Positions 32,806 to 45,153 of a stretch of 64,000 nt of DNA are shown piece after piece. The notes below the pieces were generated by a model. It ran no database searches and was not told the origin of the DNA. It saw nothing but the letters and a program-made list of their open reading frames with translations. Both the position numbers and the translations under genes were made by a program. Each line of letters opens with the position of its first letter. Position 1 is the stretch's first letter. Source of the stretch: Gnetum montanum (taxonomy: Eukaryota; Streptophyta; Gnetopsida; Gnetales; Gnetaceae); assembly GCA_015680685.1 (NCBI GenBank), contig MNCI01035818.1, forward strand, positions 270,247 to 334,246. Reading direction: 5' to 3'.

Positions 32806-34900
32806 ATGTCTTCTTTTTCTCATAGCCATGAACATGTCAAACCATCAGTTCCATAGGAGTGCAAAGTGGTATATACTAATCCCAATGAGTATGTACCAAA
32901 CTTTGCCTTCATCCTACACCTGAATGAGTAGCTACAATGGTGTGACATGGAGCGCAACATCGTAATGCCCTTCGATTGATCTGTGCCAAGGATGTTATTT
33001 CAAATCCTTAAGAAGTTAGGCATCTTAGATCTTCAAGAAGAATACATTATGAATGGTTATGACACTCGAGACTACCATCCCACTAAAACACAATGCAAGC
33101 AAGATCAACATCAAGAAAAGAACCATGAGTTTGTGAATGGTAAACACTTCACTAATCCCTTGTTCCTTTTGAACAAAGATGACATTGAGGAACCTCCCTC
33201 TAAGGGTTCTCAACATGAAGATTCTCCACCCTTATTATTGGTGATGAGGGTGTGGCCCTAAACCTATGATCCACTATTCATAAATCAAGTTCAAGAAAAA
33301 GTGACAATCAAGGTAAGAACTTGGGCAGACCTCATAATGGCAAGGGATCTAAAGCTAGTGGTTGTATTGAGCAAACAAGAGGTGGTAGATACCATGGTGG
33401 TGGTGGTGTTCCACCTTCCTCTTCATCCTTTTTATCTAATTTTGAGCATTCCTCTTCATCTACCAGTTCTCATAAAAGCCACTATAGAAATAATCATGAT
33501 TAAGGTGATCAACAAGACAACAATGACTGTAGAGGCCACCAAGAATGAATGGGTGGCTAAAACTATCATTGATACAATGATGATTATGAACCTTTGTTAG
33601 AAACTTGATGCATGCTTAACATTGTAGAGGCAATTAAGATTTCAACTAGGCATGTGAAAGACAATCGGATCAAGCTCTTAGACATGAACAATATCCCAAG
33701 ATTTGAGGGGGAATATAACTCTGATCTACAAAATCATCTACAAGCCTTGCATGATGTCTGCACCTTATAGAACATTGAAAATTATTAGCAAAAACTCAAT
33801 TTTTTCCCCAGGATACTCATCAAGGAAGCAAAGAGCTGGTACTAATCCTTAGAGCCAGAATCTATCCGTAGATGGGGTACCATGTTAGAGCTATGTAATG
33901 AAAAATATCAAACAAACTCTAGAGTGTCTAATCTAAGAAGGAAAAACCAAGGTTGGAAACAAGGAACACATGAACCCTTGGATGCTACAATGGGAAAATA
34001 TTATTCTCTCTTATATCAATGCCCTGGCCATGGTTATTCTCATAGGGAACAACTCCACAACATCATAGATGGGTTCAGAGCAGAAACTAGAAGAACTCTT
34101 AGGATCTATGCCCAAGGGAGACTACCTGAACTAAGATCTCATCATATATAAAGAAGAAGGTGAGTTGCGAAAAAGAGAAAGTGCAAAAGAGTATAATAGG
34201 ATTCTTTCATAAGGAAAAGGAAGGTCCAATTTTGCGAAAAGGAGAATGCACCACTTGATAAGATGGTAAACAAGAAAACCTTGCCCATTCAAAAATATAT
34301 TTATGATATTTAAAAAAAGATTAATGAATTATGGAAATATTTGGATGAAAAGTTCCAAACTTCCATGAATATTGATGAGAAATCCAAATAGGAAAATAGT
34401 GATCGTAATCGCAATAGGTGGAAGAAAGCTGAACGTGCCTATCAGAGAGGTAAGGAAAAAGCTACTGTAGTAGAGAAAGTTATGAAAACAAACTCTAATG
34501 ATGATACTAGTTGTGAAATTTTTCAATATGAACATCTGAAGGGATGTTATCCTATGGCGTCACATCTACAAGAGTTTGGGATGTATGCTTTAAATACACA
34601 ACTAGCAAAAAGGAAAGCACATAAATGATTTTCTTATCCTCAAGGAAATCCATGGCATTTCCACTAGAAAAAAAAACTTATTATCCAAGTGAAGATCCAT
34701 CACAACCATATGAGCAATACCAATAATGGCACCAACCACAATCATGGGAAATGCCATCATCAAGGCAGCAGTACCCTTATAAACAACCAAATCCATTCAG
34801 GTACTATGTTCAACAACCTATATCTCCATGAAGTTCTACTAACTATGCATCATCCAAAAATCACTATTACCCTCCAAAGTATCATCAAACTAATTCACCA
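32806..34900 (+). pseudogene. gag: gag of OTA copy A
   Basis: The ATG at 32806 (MSSFSHSHEHVKPSVP) is at the same position as in F and D. The N-terminal block EYVPNFAFILHLNE is followed by MLFQILKKLGILDLQEEYIM and a charged region. The gag core is at about 33660-34110: NIPRFEGEYNSDLQNHLQAL, SLEPESIRRWGTMLELCNEK, then a Gln in place of the Gln-to-stop seen in F and D (RIYAQGRLPEL). A Lys-rich, then Pro/Gln/Tyr-rich C-terminal region (about 34700-35000) precedes the protease. Numerous frameshifts, for example within 33260-33600. No clear CCHC knuckle. Confidence 0.8.
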
Positions 34901-35199
34901 TCTACTCAAGGGAAACACCTATATCCATTCCACCCTTTGCATTTGTCTACACACATTCCTCTGCCCTCTACCTAGTTACCTCCTACTCCATCCATGCAGG
35001 TTAAAATTCCTCCACAACCAAAGCAATGAAATCTAAAATGGTTGTACATTCGCAATCAGCTTTCCAGCCAAGTTGTTCAAACAATCAATCTAGAAAATGA
35101 CCTTTTTTCTAACCCAACAGTCCTTCCAAACCCTCACAACCACAAGCAGCTAGTCACCTTACATCTCCAACACCCTCATCCTCTACATCAAACACATTT

Positions 35200-37640
35200 G
35201 AGAATCCTTCAAACCAAATGACACCTCGGATCTACATTGTGATGTTAACTCATGCTATTTTTAATTAGATCAAGACTGGAAACCTTTCCATGAAAATATT
35301 TGACCCAAGAAGTCCTCTTATTGACTTACAAATCATTGGACATGATCCCTCCAAGGCTCTTCTTAATTTTATTTCTAGTCCCATGGCATGTACAATGCCT
35401 AGAACCTACCACCTCTCTAGAAGAGTAACATCCGTTTAGAATTAGTAGACCAATCAATCACTATTCCTTTGGGGTTAGTGAAGGACATTATGAAAATAGT
35501 TTCTTGGTGGTCTTATCCTATTAATTTTTTGGTGATCAATGTTGACAAATATAAAGGTGACTTTCCCATCATTATGGGAAGGGCATGGTTAAGCACGATT
35601 GATGCACAAATGGGCATAAGGAACCTCTCTTTAGAAATCTCCAAGGAGAATGAATTTGGAGGGCTAGAAAAGAAGCATGTTCCATGCATCATGTACGGTA
35701 ATAATGGATGCAATTTCATGCAAAAGATCTGGTCTATCAAGAGTACATACATTAAAGCTTGCAGTCAGTGTGCACAAGAAACAGATATTTAAAGGTGCAT
35801 GTACACAATAGCCACAAAACAAGAGGGCACCCAATGGCTAACAATTGATTCTAAAAGCAACACATTATGCATGGAATTAATTGAGAGCTTAACATGTGCT
35901 TATGTTGAAGGCATGGATGAGCTTGAGTAAGTTCATCACCAACTATTTGATGATGAAAATGATAATACCTATTGGGGAGAGTTGAAAATCCATAAAAAAT
36001 TCAAACATGATTCCCTTGAGTTAAAAACTCTACCACCCAACATAGAGTATGCATTTTTGAGCAATGACAAGCTAGTTATCATCAATGGAAAACTTCCTCT
36101 TGAACAAAAAGAAAAGTTGTTGCACGTCACCAACAAATGGACAATAGACTTTGCATGATCATATCCTAAGCTAACTGGAATTGATCCATGAATATGCTAG
36201 CATTGAATTTACATCAATCCATCCATGAAGCCAAGAAGGCAGCCACAAAAGTGATTGAACCCCAAATTGAAGTAGATCATCAATGAGAAAATAGAACAAC
36301 TCCTCAAGGCAAGGTTCATCTATCCCATTGCAGATAGTGAGTGGATCAACACACTCATAATTGTGCCCAAGAAATGTGGCAAGTGGCAGGTCTTCATTGA
36401 CTTTAAGTTGTTGAATATAGCAACATTTAAAGATCATTTTCCACTGCCATTTGTAGACCAAGTGTTGGACACTATTTCCAAGCATTGCTATTATAGCCTC
36501 TTGGATGGTTATAGTGGCTATAACAAAATCTAGATTGCACTAGAAGATCAGGCCAAGATAACATTAATGATACCCTAGGAAACTTTTGCATATTGTAAGA
36601 TGTCGTTCAATCTATGCAATGCTCCTACAACATTTCAATGACTGGTCCTTAATATCTTCCAATAGCATATTGGTAGTAGGGTAGAAGTCTTTATGGATGA
36701 CTTCTCTACCTATGGGGATACATTTGAGGAAGCCCTGGATCACCTTGAGTAGGTTCTAAAAAGATGCATTGAAACAAACCTTAGGTTCAATTGGTAGAAA
36801 ATCCATCTAATGGTCCAAGAGAGCATAGTACTAGGGCATAGAATTTCACAAAAATGAATTAAGGTAGACCTTGAAAAGATAAGGGTCATTCAAGGAATCA
36901 CACATCAATCAAAGATAGTTAAAGACATCTGATCATTCCTTGGACATACTAGCTACTACCAATGATTCATAGATAATTTCTCTAAGATTACAAAGTTGTT
37001 GGTCGAGCTTACGAACAAAGATGCTCTATTCATCTAAACCAAGGAATGTGAACATGCATTACAATAATTAAAAGAAAAATTCATGGAAATTTCAATTCTA
37101 TGGGAGCCAAACTAGTTCAAATCATTTCACATAATTATAGACACATATAATTATACCTTGGGATCCATGCTTATGTAGTTGGATGTTAAAAAATATTCAT
37201 ATTACATCCATTGTGCAAGCTAAAGCATTGTGGGTGCATAGTTGAATTACACCACAACAGAAAAAAATTAATGGTAGTGGTGTATGCTTTTGAAAAGTTT
37301 AGGTAATATGTGCTTAGGTATAAATTACTTGTGCACATAGACCATAGCACCATCTACTTCCTAATGAACAAGCCAATGGTGAGCCCCTATATCATACAGT
37401 GGCTTGTGATCCTGCAAGAATTCGATCTTACAATGGTAGATCAAGAAGGGACTAAGAATGTGGTTGCTTATCATCTCTATCAATTAATATGAAATAACAA
37501 AGAGGAGGGGAGCCCATTCTCTGATCAATTTCCAAACAAACTCTTCTATACATGAGCAATAAATGATCAAGTGCCCACAAAAACAACATGATATGATGGC
37601 ATCCTTACTTACCTTATCACTTAAGCAATGCCACAAGATC
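35200..37640 (+). pseudogene. pol: Protease, reverse transcriptase and RNase H of OTA copy A
   Basis: Protease tail: VINVDKYKGDFPIIMGRAWL (about 35530-35600), the conserved 'PIILGRPFL' strand; its N-terminal catalytic motif is not readable. RT: ARFIYPIADSEWINTLIIVP (about 36310), HFPLPFVDQVLDT (about 36435), YSLLDGYSGYNKI (about 36490), MSFNLCNAPTTFQ (about 36600), active site VFMDDFSTYGDTF (about 36690, FMDD intact), ETNLRFNW, QESIVLGHRIS. RNase H: from about 37110, ending with DQEGTKNVVAYHLYQL (about 37437-37490), the 'xGxxNxVADxLSR' step with the Asp replaced by Tyr. The 'NNEEGxPxxDQFPxxxL' segment follows, then the foreign insertion at about 37640. Frame is lost several times. RT type agrees with Athila/Tat. 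Confidence 0.8.
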
Positions 37641-39245
37641 TATGTAATGATCAAAATTGTCAATGGCTAGAACACCAAGAGGTTCATAGGTGCACAACCT
37701 AACCCCAAGTCCGTATGAGGACCTGCTAGAGGTAGAGACTAGATGCCTTGAATGATCTTGTTGATCAAACAAGGACTTACCATATGTAACTAGAGTGTAG
37801 TGTGGTTAGCCATGAAGTTGGTGCAGAATGGTGCTAAGTGTTCAAGCGATGTTCATAGTATCAACAGTGTCAATGGGGTCAAGTTTAGTCAAGGTTTTAG
37901 CAAGAATGAGGATGTGAATATGCAGGGGTTACCAACCAAGAGTAGTTTTAGGTGCAACTACTTGATGAAATAGCAGAAAATACAAATAAAGTGCTAAAAA
38001 TGCAAAGAAAGAGAGAAACAAAACACCACTAGAAATGAGGTTGATCATAGTTACATTAAAATGGGTTAGAAGGTACTCAATGTACAAGAAAAGTAACTGA
38101 GAGCATAGTCACAGTCCCAAGGGTGTCTATCCATGAAGACTGACATTTCGTCATGATGTCTATGCCTATTAGGATGGCCGCTATGGTGTATTGTGGACTA
38201 TGGTGTTTTGGTGGACTACTTTGGGCTACGATGGTCTATAACTTCGCCAATATGCCAATGGTTCTCTCCCAAGTTCTCCTTAAGTTTGCCAAGTCTCTGG
38301 TTTTCTCATCCTTAAATGTGCCAATGCTTCAAATTTACCAACGCCAAAAATGTTGAGGGTGGGGGTTATTTATAAGGTTAGTTTTAATGTGAAATACAAA
38401 GTGAATGCCACATGGCAAAGGGAATGGTTGGGACTACACTATTAGTCAACTACACTTTCCACTGAGGCTGGTGATGTCATGCTTTATTGTGCTCTGCTGA
38501 ATTCTATGAGACTGTGACTATGCTGCCAACTTCATGTACATGTTCCAAGGGAACCGCAAGGTACCTAAAAATGACATTTTGGAGATTATGTTTTGGGACT
38601 ATGCTCTCCACTATCTTGTATGAGGTAGAGCATAGTTACAATTTTCAAGCCAAAAAGGAAATACAAAAACATGCATTTTGCTAACTACACTTGCCAAAGA
38701 TGAGTTGGAGCTACGCTAAGTGGTGTTTTTGTGCAATAGAGACCGTTGGAGGCTATTTTTGCTAACTCCACTTGACTATGCTCTAGACTAGGGGAGAGCA
38801 TAGTCCCACACTTAGAAAAATTTTGCAGAAAAAGTGGCTGTGATGACTATGCTCTCCACTAGAGGTTGACTACGCTCCCAACTTGGGATGAGCATAGTCC
38901 CAACACTTATCAAAAATTGTGAAAATTGGCTTCTAGTTGACCATGCTTAACTACACTCTAGGCTAGAGGAAAGCATAGTCTCAACACTTAGAAAAATTTG
39001 CAAAAACTAGGCCTTCATGTTGACTATGATCTAGGGTAGTGGAGAGTGTAGCCTCAACACTTGGAAAAATTTACAGCTTCTAGCTTCACAATGACACTTA
39101 GAAAAAATTGCAAAATTGGCCTTTATGTTGACTATGCTCTCTACTAGAGGCTAACTATGCTCTGGGGTAGTGGAGAGTGTAGTCTCAACAGTTAAAAAAA
39201 ATTGTAGTCAAGATGCTATAGTCCAAATTTGGTGGTGTTTCAATT
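37640..39245 (-). mobile_element. Foreign 1.6-kb LTR-like insertion within pol of copy A
   Basis: Interrupts the region between RNase H and IN: AMPQDL is readable just before 37640 and LNEETI resumes near 39247. It has no coding potential. A TATA-like TTATAAATAACCCC (complement of 38363-38376) suggests an LTR in minus orientation. The part 38440-39230 is a degenerate tandem array (unit roughly 75-95 bp) of GACTATGCTCTCCACTAGAG and GAGAGCATAGTCYCAACACTT words. Precise ends and target duplication are not resolved; solo LTR is the best guess. Confidence 0.5.
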
Positions 39246-40411
39246 TGAACTTAACGAAGAGACAATAGTTTCTTCATTAGGAAAAGTACTTCATGGAAAT
39301 CAATAAACACCTTTACAAGGTGTGCATTGATGACCTAGTTCGTTGGTGTCTCCCTAATGTAGATCAATTACTCTCTAGGATGTTAAGGAGATTCATGGCC
39401 ATAAAAATCCTAATGGTAGGATACTATTGGCCTATAATCTTCAAGGATGCCCACCAGTTTGTTCAATCTTGTAAACGCTATCAACGAGATGATGGGATGA
39501 CTGCTCGAATGGAGGATCCTCAATAGTGGATTCAACCACTAGAGTCCTTTGACTTATGGGGCATAGACTTCATGGGTCTCATCACACCCATGTCTAATGG
39601 AAAGGCATATATCATCATAACAATTGACTACTATACAAAATGGGTAGAAGCAACAATCATCACCAACTGTACATCAACCACTACTATTATATTTGTGTAA
39701 CAAAATGTTATAAATAGGTTTGGGATGCCATGTGCACTAATTTCTGACAATGGAACTCACTTCACAAGTGCCACTTTTAAAAATTTGATGCAATACTTAG
39801 GAGTTGAACATGAATTAACAATACCCTATCACCCTCAAGCTAATGGTCAAGCAAAGGTAACTAACAAGAAAATCACAAAGATCCGAATAAGGACTATAAG
39901 AAATTATAGAAAAGATTGGAACATGAAACTCAACGATGCCCTATGGGCCTACCGCTCAACATCAAAACTTCCTATTAGCTACTCTCTCCACAATCTAGTG
40001 TATGAAAAACTTCCAACACTCTTGATTCAATCCAAGCTCTATACACTCTCGATAGCCTATGATCTAAATCTTGACCTAAGTCTAGCAAAGAAAGAAGGAC
40101 TGATCAACCTCAACATGCTAGATGAAAACTGATTAGCGGCCCTATCTTTCACTGAGGTGTATAAGGTATTTAACAAGCAATTTCATGACCTCAAAATATA
40201 GAAAGTGAAATTTCAACTAGGAGATAAGGTTCTTTACTAGAACCCCACACACATACCTCAGAAGATAAAGTTCCAAACATTGTGGAAGGGACCTTATATA
40301 ATTGATGAAACCTTTTCCTCTAGGGCCATGTTAATTTATGAGCTTGAGAGATCAAATGAAAAATAGTTGGTCAACATCCAACAAGTAAATCTTTTCCATG
40401 AACCCAAGTAA
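39246..40411 (+). pseudogene. int: Integrase of OTA copy A
   Basis: Zinc-binding region: HLYKVCIDDLVRWCLPNVDQ (39304-39363), WPIIFKDAHQFVQSCKRYQR. Core: WGIDFMGLITPMSNGKAYII (first Asp), ALISDNGTHFTSATFKNLMQ (second Asp), YHPQANGQAKVTNKKI, where the catalytic Glu is Lys. C-terminal segment: LGDKVLY, NPTHIPQKIKFQTLWKGPYI, ends VNIQQVNLFHEPK with TAA at 40409. The longest open part is 39725-40132. No chromodomain, consistent with OTA. One stop at the N-terminal side of the core (FVXQN). Confidence 0.85.
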
Positions 40412-42549
40412 GCTAGTGTAACAACTACCTTAATGGATGGACAATCACGTTCAATCTTTTGAATTTCCTCCTTCCAACTCAATTGTGGGGGAGATGGACA
40501 TCCATGCTAACCATCCACATGGCTCCTCAATTTTTCACCTTTTTGTTTTATACATTTTTGTTTTAAAATTTGTTAATTTTTTATCCATTTTCTTGATTTT
40601 TATTTTACAACATAGTTATTATGTTTTTTCTTTCTTAAATATTTTTTAATTTTTTATATATTTTGCTTTCTTTTATATTTTACTTTATGTTATTTTATTT
40701 TTGTGTGTTAATTTTCATTATTTTTTCTAATAAAAGTGCTTTATTATAGCAAGACACAATGCCACTATTGTTATTTACTAACGATGGTTTGTGCTTAATT
40801 TTGTGATTGTTAATGTTTCATTTCTTTTTTTTTTTAATTTTGATGTCTAAGAACTATGACATGGTTTTTTTTCCTAGAACAATCACTAAGTCCACGACAT
40901 CCACCCATTCATCAACTCTATGGTTTTCTTTGTTTTGGAAATTTGAGATCCCTTTCATTAAATCAACTTTTAATAAATTGGTAACCTTGGTAGTTTCCAG
41001 AATTGGGAAGGATTCAAAAGATTTGTACAAGGTGTGACTTTAAGAGGACTCAATACTCTTTGTACTCTTCTACTTACTCGAGTGCTTGAGTGTTTTCATT
41101 AACTACTTACCATTCCATGTTCCAATAACAAGTTAAATAAAGTCTTTTCATGGTGTGGTTTCCATAAAAAAAATATGATGAGAATTCAAAACACACCCCC
41201 CCCCCCCCCTCTTAAACAAATAAACAGGCTACAAACACTAGTTACGAGGCTATAATGACATGTTACCTATGCCTAAAGGTTTCCTCTAACTAAGGCCCTC
41301 TCTCACTTCCTATCTCTATTTTCTTCTCTTTATGGAATGGTGGTTGTTTTATGGAAGCACTCTTGTGTCTCGAGGGGGTGGATTGGTCTTAGAGTAGGGA
41401 TGCGAAGTCACTAAAAGAAGCTAGTTTTGATTTGGACTAAGGATGGATCTTCACAAGTCATTTTAAGCACAAATTCCACAAGGAACATCTTATGACCTTA
41501 ATTCAAGATTCCATCTCACCTTCTCAATCATCCATTTATGTTTCCATAACTCACCTCACTACCCATTTCCATGTTATGCTTGATGTCTTAGTTTGATGCA
41601 TTGGAATTCTTAGATAGATTCTTTAAGGTTGATCCTTAACTTTTCATGACCATTAATTGACAGTGGGGCCCAGAGACTCCTTAGTTGAGATTATACAAGA
41701 GCAAAAAGGACATGTTCCTACTATGGGGAGGACCCACTTGCATATCTTTTGGTTTGGTTAGTTAAGTTCCTTACTTTAGACATTGCTACAATTCTATCTT
41801 TCGCATATTCCATTGTGTATCCTACTCAATGCTCATTAAACTTTCATTAATTTCATTCTCCAAAACATTTTATCAATTTTCTATAATTATCTGTGCTTTA
41901 ACACCCTCTTCTACTATTCTCATCATGTTCATGGCTTTTTAGGCTTCCATTTGATCCTAATTTCACTCAAAAACTCCTTATATTTTGGAAGTTTGACCAA
42001 AGTAAACACATGTCAATAGTGGTCAACAACCATATCGACTAGGCCTAGTCGACACAACCAACCCTATTGATAGGGCCTTGTTGACTAGGCCTCATCGATG
42101 CATGTCAAAAATCCTATAAATACTACCACAAACTTCAAATTTTTAAAACAAGAGGGGAGTTTTTTCCATTTTTCATAGCCCATAACTTCCCAACCATTTA
42201 TCTAAATCACTCCATTCTTTGATCCTACAGCTACCGAAGGTAAGTTCTTTATCATGGGGGCCACAAACATTAAGGTTTTCAATGAAATATTTTTAAAAAT
42301 TCTTCTAACTCCCCCAACATGGATTAATAAATACAATAATATGAAACTATTAAATTTTGAGAGTTAACACTTCCAACACCCTCCAAAATGACTTATTACC
42401 ATTAAAACATAAATATAATAATGATTAAAATGGATTAAATTAGCCATAATCATAACTTAGCCAAGTGTAATTATTCTAAGGAGATAAGGTATCCTAATTG
42501 TTTTATGTTACACAACAATTGCTAACCCATGATCATGTTGTGATTACAG
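40412..42549 (+). mobile_element. Linker of OTA copy A with putative intron
   Basis: Non-coding 2.1 kb. Contains T-rich runs (40540-40740), a poly-C tract (41201-41213), the motif TATGGGGAGGACCCACTTGC (41723-41742), an internal promoter-like module (42010-42122), donor GAAG|GTAAGTTC with GT at 42240, and acceptor GTGATTACAG ending at 42549. The putative intron is 310 bp. Confidence 0.7.
42010..42122 (+). promoter_or_regulatory. Internal promoter-like module of copy A
   Basis: Palindromes TCGACTAGGCCTAGTCGA (perfect, about 42037-42054) and CCTATTGATAGG, followed by ACTAGGCCTCATCGATG, precede CCTATAAATACT (TATAAATA 42115-42122). The TATA is 435 bp before the extra ORF ATG. A's LTR has GCATCGATGAGGCCTCATC and ACTAGGCCCTATC words before its TATA at 45511. 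Function inferred. Confidence 0.65.
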
Positions 42550-45153
42550 ATGGTGCCAAGACCAAAATGACCATAGGAAGGAGAATCCTCTCAACCAAGG
42601 AAGAAACAGCCCAGAGCTAGAAGAGGCCAACAAAAGTAAACCTAGGAGCTGCGAGAGCCAACTCATGCAATATAACCTCTTTGAGATAAGCCTGAAATGG
42701 AATCTATTCAATAGATTCCCAAAGAAGAAGTTCCAACAAAACAATCATAGCAAGGGGAAGCATTAGGACCCATACCAAAGCTTGAAGTCACACTAACATA
42801 AGCCTACCTTGACACCATCAAGCCCCATGAGATCCAATGCCTAGTTCTCCAAAAACTAAACTTCCAACCATTTTAAGATCATGCTCTAGTAGAGGTGAAA
42901 ACACAATTGCAAACTTCATCCATATGGCCAGTCATCACTTCTAGTGCAAAGTGGTACATGGGAGAGACATATCTCTTTTGGAATAACAAAAGTCCAGGCT
43001 TCACAATGAAGATCAAGGATATTGAAGTGTCTTACTTGGCTAAAGCTATCGCACATGCACTTAGGTTTCTTGATACTAGAACATAACTGGTAGAGCTGTT
43101 AACATAGGCTANAGGAAGAAAAACCCTACCCTTTCCATGCCTCATCCCAAAACTTTGCAAAAGGGCAAGGATTCTTTTCTATGCAAATGACATAATCAAG
43201 CATGCTCCTTTGGCCTCATGGTCTAAAATAATAAAGGACAAGACACCTACCATGACTAAGGAATGGAAGCAGCAACTGCCACCTCCATTACCTACTCAAG
43301 AAACAATGTCAAAGGCTCACGCAACCATTAAGCACTTATGCAAAATCCCAGAATAGCTCTTGCATGAGCAAGAGCAACATGTAGGAATGAGTGGTGAAGA
43401 TCCATTCGTATATCGACCTATGATAAGTTACCTTAATGAGGTGGCTAGAATAATTAGCCAGATGGAAAGAGGTGGATCGATATTCTTTGCCCAACAAATA
43501 CAATTGCCCACAAGATTAGATCCCAATGCCTAAGAGTTAATGGTTTCTTTATCTCAATACCATTTATTCTCAGAAATATCTGGGAATGCTACCTCCTTTT
43601 CAATGTGTTTGGAGGAAGGTGAGGAGGCAACTATATTGGTGATGCAACACCAAGGGTAGGAGATTATTGTTGAAGTCATTACTAACTAAATTAATAAAGC
43701 ACTCAACACACCTCCAACATCTACACCAAACATATCTACACTTCAAGATGTGCAAACATCCATACGCATAGTTGATGAAAAATTGAGTGTAGCCTAACAC
43801 GAAGAGTTGCTATACAGACTAGTGGGGTCTAGGCAACCGATTCTAGATATCTTTGATTTTTTGGATAACATTACTACAACCTAGTTGGAGCTGCTGGAAG
43901 CACAAGCATCATCCTAGAAGGGCAACTTGAAATAGCCCAAGCACAAAACTAATTCTTGGCCCCAAAAGTTGCTAAACTATGTGCCTGTTTTGCTCATCCT
44001 ACACTCCTCAACCCAGCAAAGATGAAGCTTTTCAACAACTTCAAGAATGACTAAAATAAGCTAAGGATGAAATAGTGATGGCCATCTTCAACCAGTCCAT
44101 AATAGAAGTAAAAACCTACTCAATTTAGAAATACTTGGTTCAAATGCACCAAGAAAATTAGTCATTGACTATAGAAAATCACTAGCTGCATAATGTTGAT
44201 GCATAGAAACAATATATGTAGGAATTCATTCATCAATAACAATAGCAACTCATCAAGGTAAACACAAAATTGAGAAAATTGGCCATAGAAAATTGTAATT
44301 TATCTATGGAGGAATTCTAAGCCTTATGCCAAAAATCTACCATTGAAATTACCGCTTGGAAAAATGAGACCTTGAAATTTGAAAGAGTCAAGAATCATTA
44401 TATAGACCAGGTTGGCTTGAAGAAGGAAGTGAATGAGAATCATATTCAAATGGCTAAGGCAAAGGTAAACAAAGCCCTCCAATAACTCCAACAAGGAAGA
44501 GAAGTGTGGCAACCCATCATCGATGGAATAGATGCCTACAATAGAGTGGAGATTCGCCTAAAGGAGTTGCAAATTGAAAAAATGATAGAGTACATGGAAT
44601 TGATCAATCTTCACTAAGCATGCCTAGTGATGTTGACTACTAGAAAGCTATAGTCAAAACTTGAAAAGCAGGTGGCCAACTCATACTTGTATATGAGGCC
44701 AAGTTCAAGCACCATAAATACACCAAGCAAAAGCTTGAGATAGCATATGCTGAACTCAAAGTTCTGAGGGCACAATTCACAAATCAATGATTAGCTACCA
44801 AGAACTTGACCAAGAGAATGAATGATTATCAAGGGCTAAAATATGTAATTAGAGTGTTCAACATTGATAGCAAACAATTTGCTACTTGGTTCATCAATGC
44901 CAATGAGCTATTTCCAAAAATTTCCTATCCTTGGGATGTGCCCACTCCAATCCACATTGGCAAAGCTGCATGGATGGTGCATGATTTCAAGAGTAAGGAG
45001 AAGAAAATGAACACATTGCTGGATGATTTTCACCTTCCACCATAAGTTGTAGTAGTAGCAAGATAGCTACAACTATCTCAACCATTGCATGTGCCTAAAG
45101 CCAATGAAGATCCTTTAGAGCCATAAGAACCTCCACTTCTTGGGACTATTTGA
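42550..45153 (+). pseudogene. Extra ORF of OTA copy A (internal deletion at a single N)
   Basis: ATGGTGCC directly after GTGATTACAG; stop TGA at 45151. The N-terminal domain is readable: VKTQLQTSSIWPVITSSAKW (42892-42951), YMGETYLFWNNKSP, then a jump at 43112 where the assembly has one N and about 250 bp present in B (about 26650-26900) are missing. FPCLIPKLCKRARILFY and HAPLASW follow. The middle (43320-44760) is a charged, coiled-coil-like stretch with conserved TSTLQDVQTSI-type and GLKKEVNEN words. C-terminal domain: MTKRMNDYQGLKYVIRVFNI to WMVHDFKSKEKKMNTLLDDF (44806-45045 open). Its 'SYPWDVPTPIHIGKA' segment is shared with C. Role unknown; see B. Confidence 0.7.

Noticed and set aside
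41201-41213. Poly-C tract as a regulatory signal
   Set aside because: A single homopolymer in copy A only; slippage or sequencing error is sufficient.
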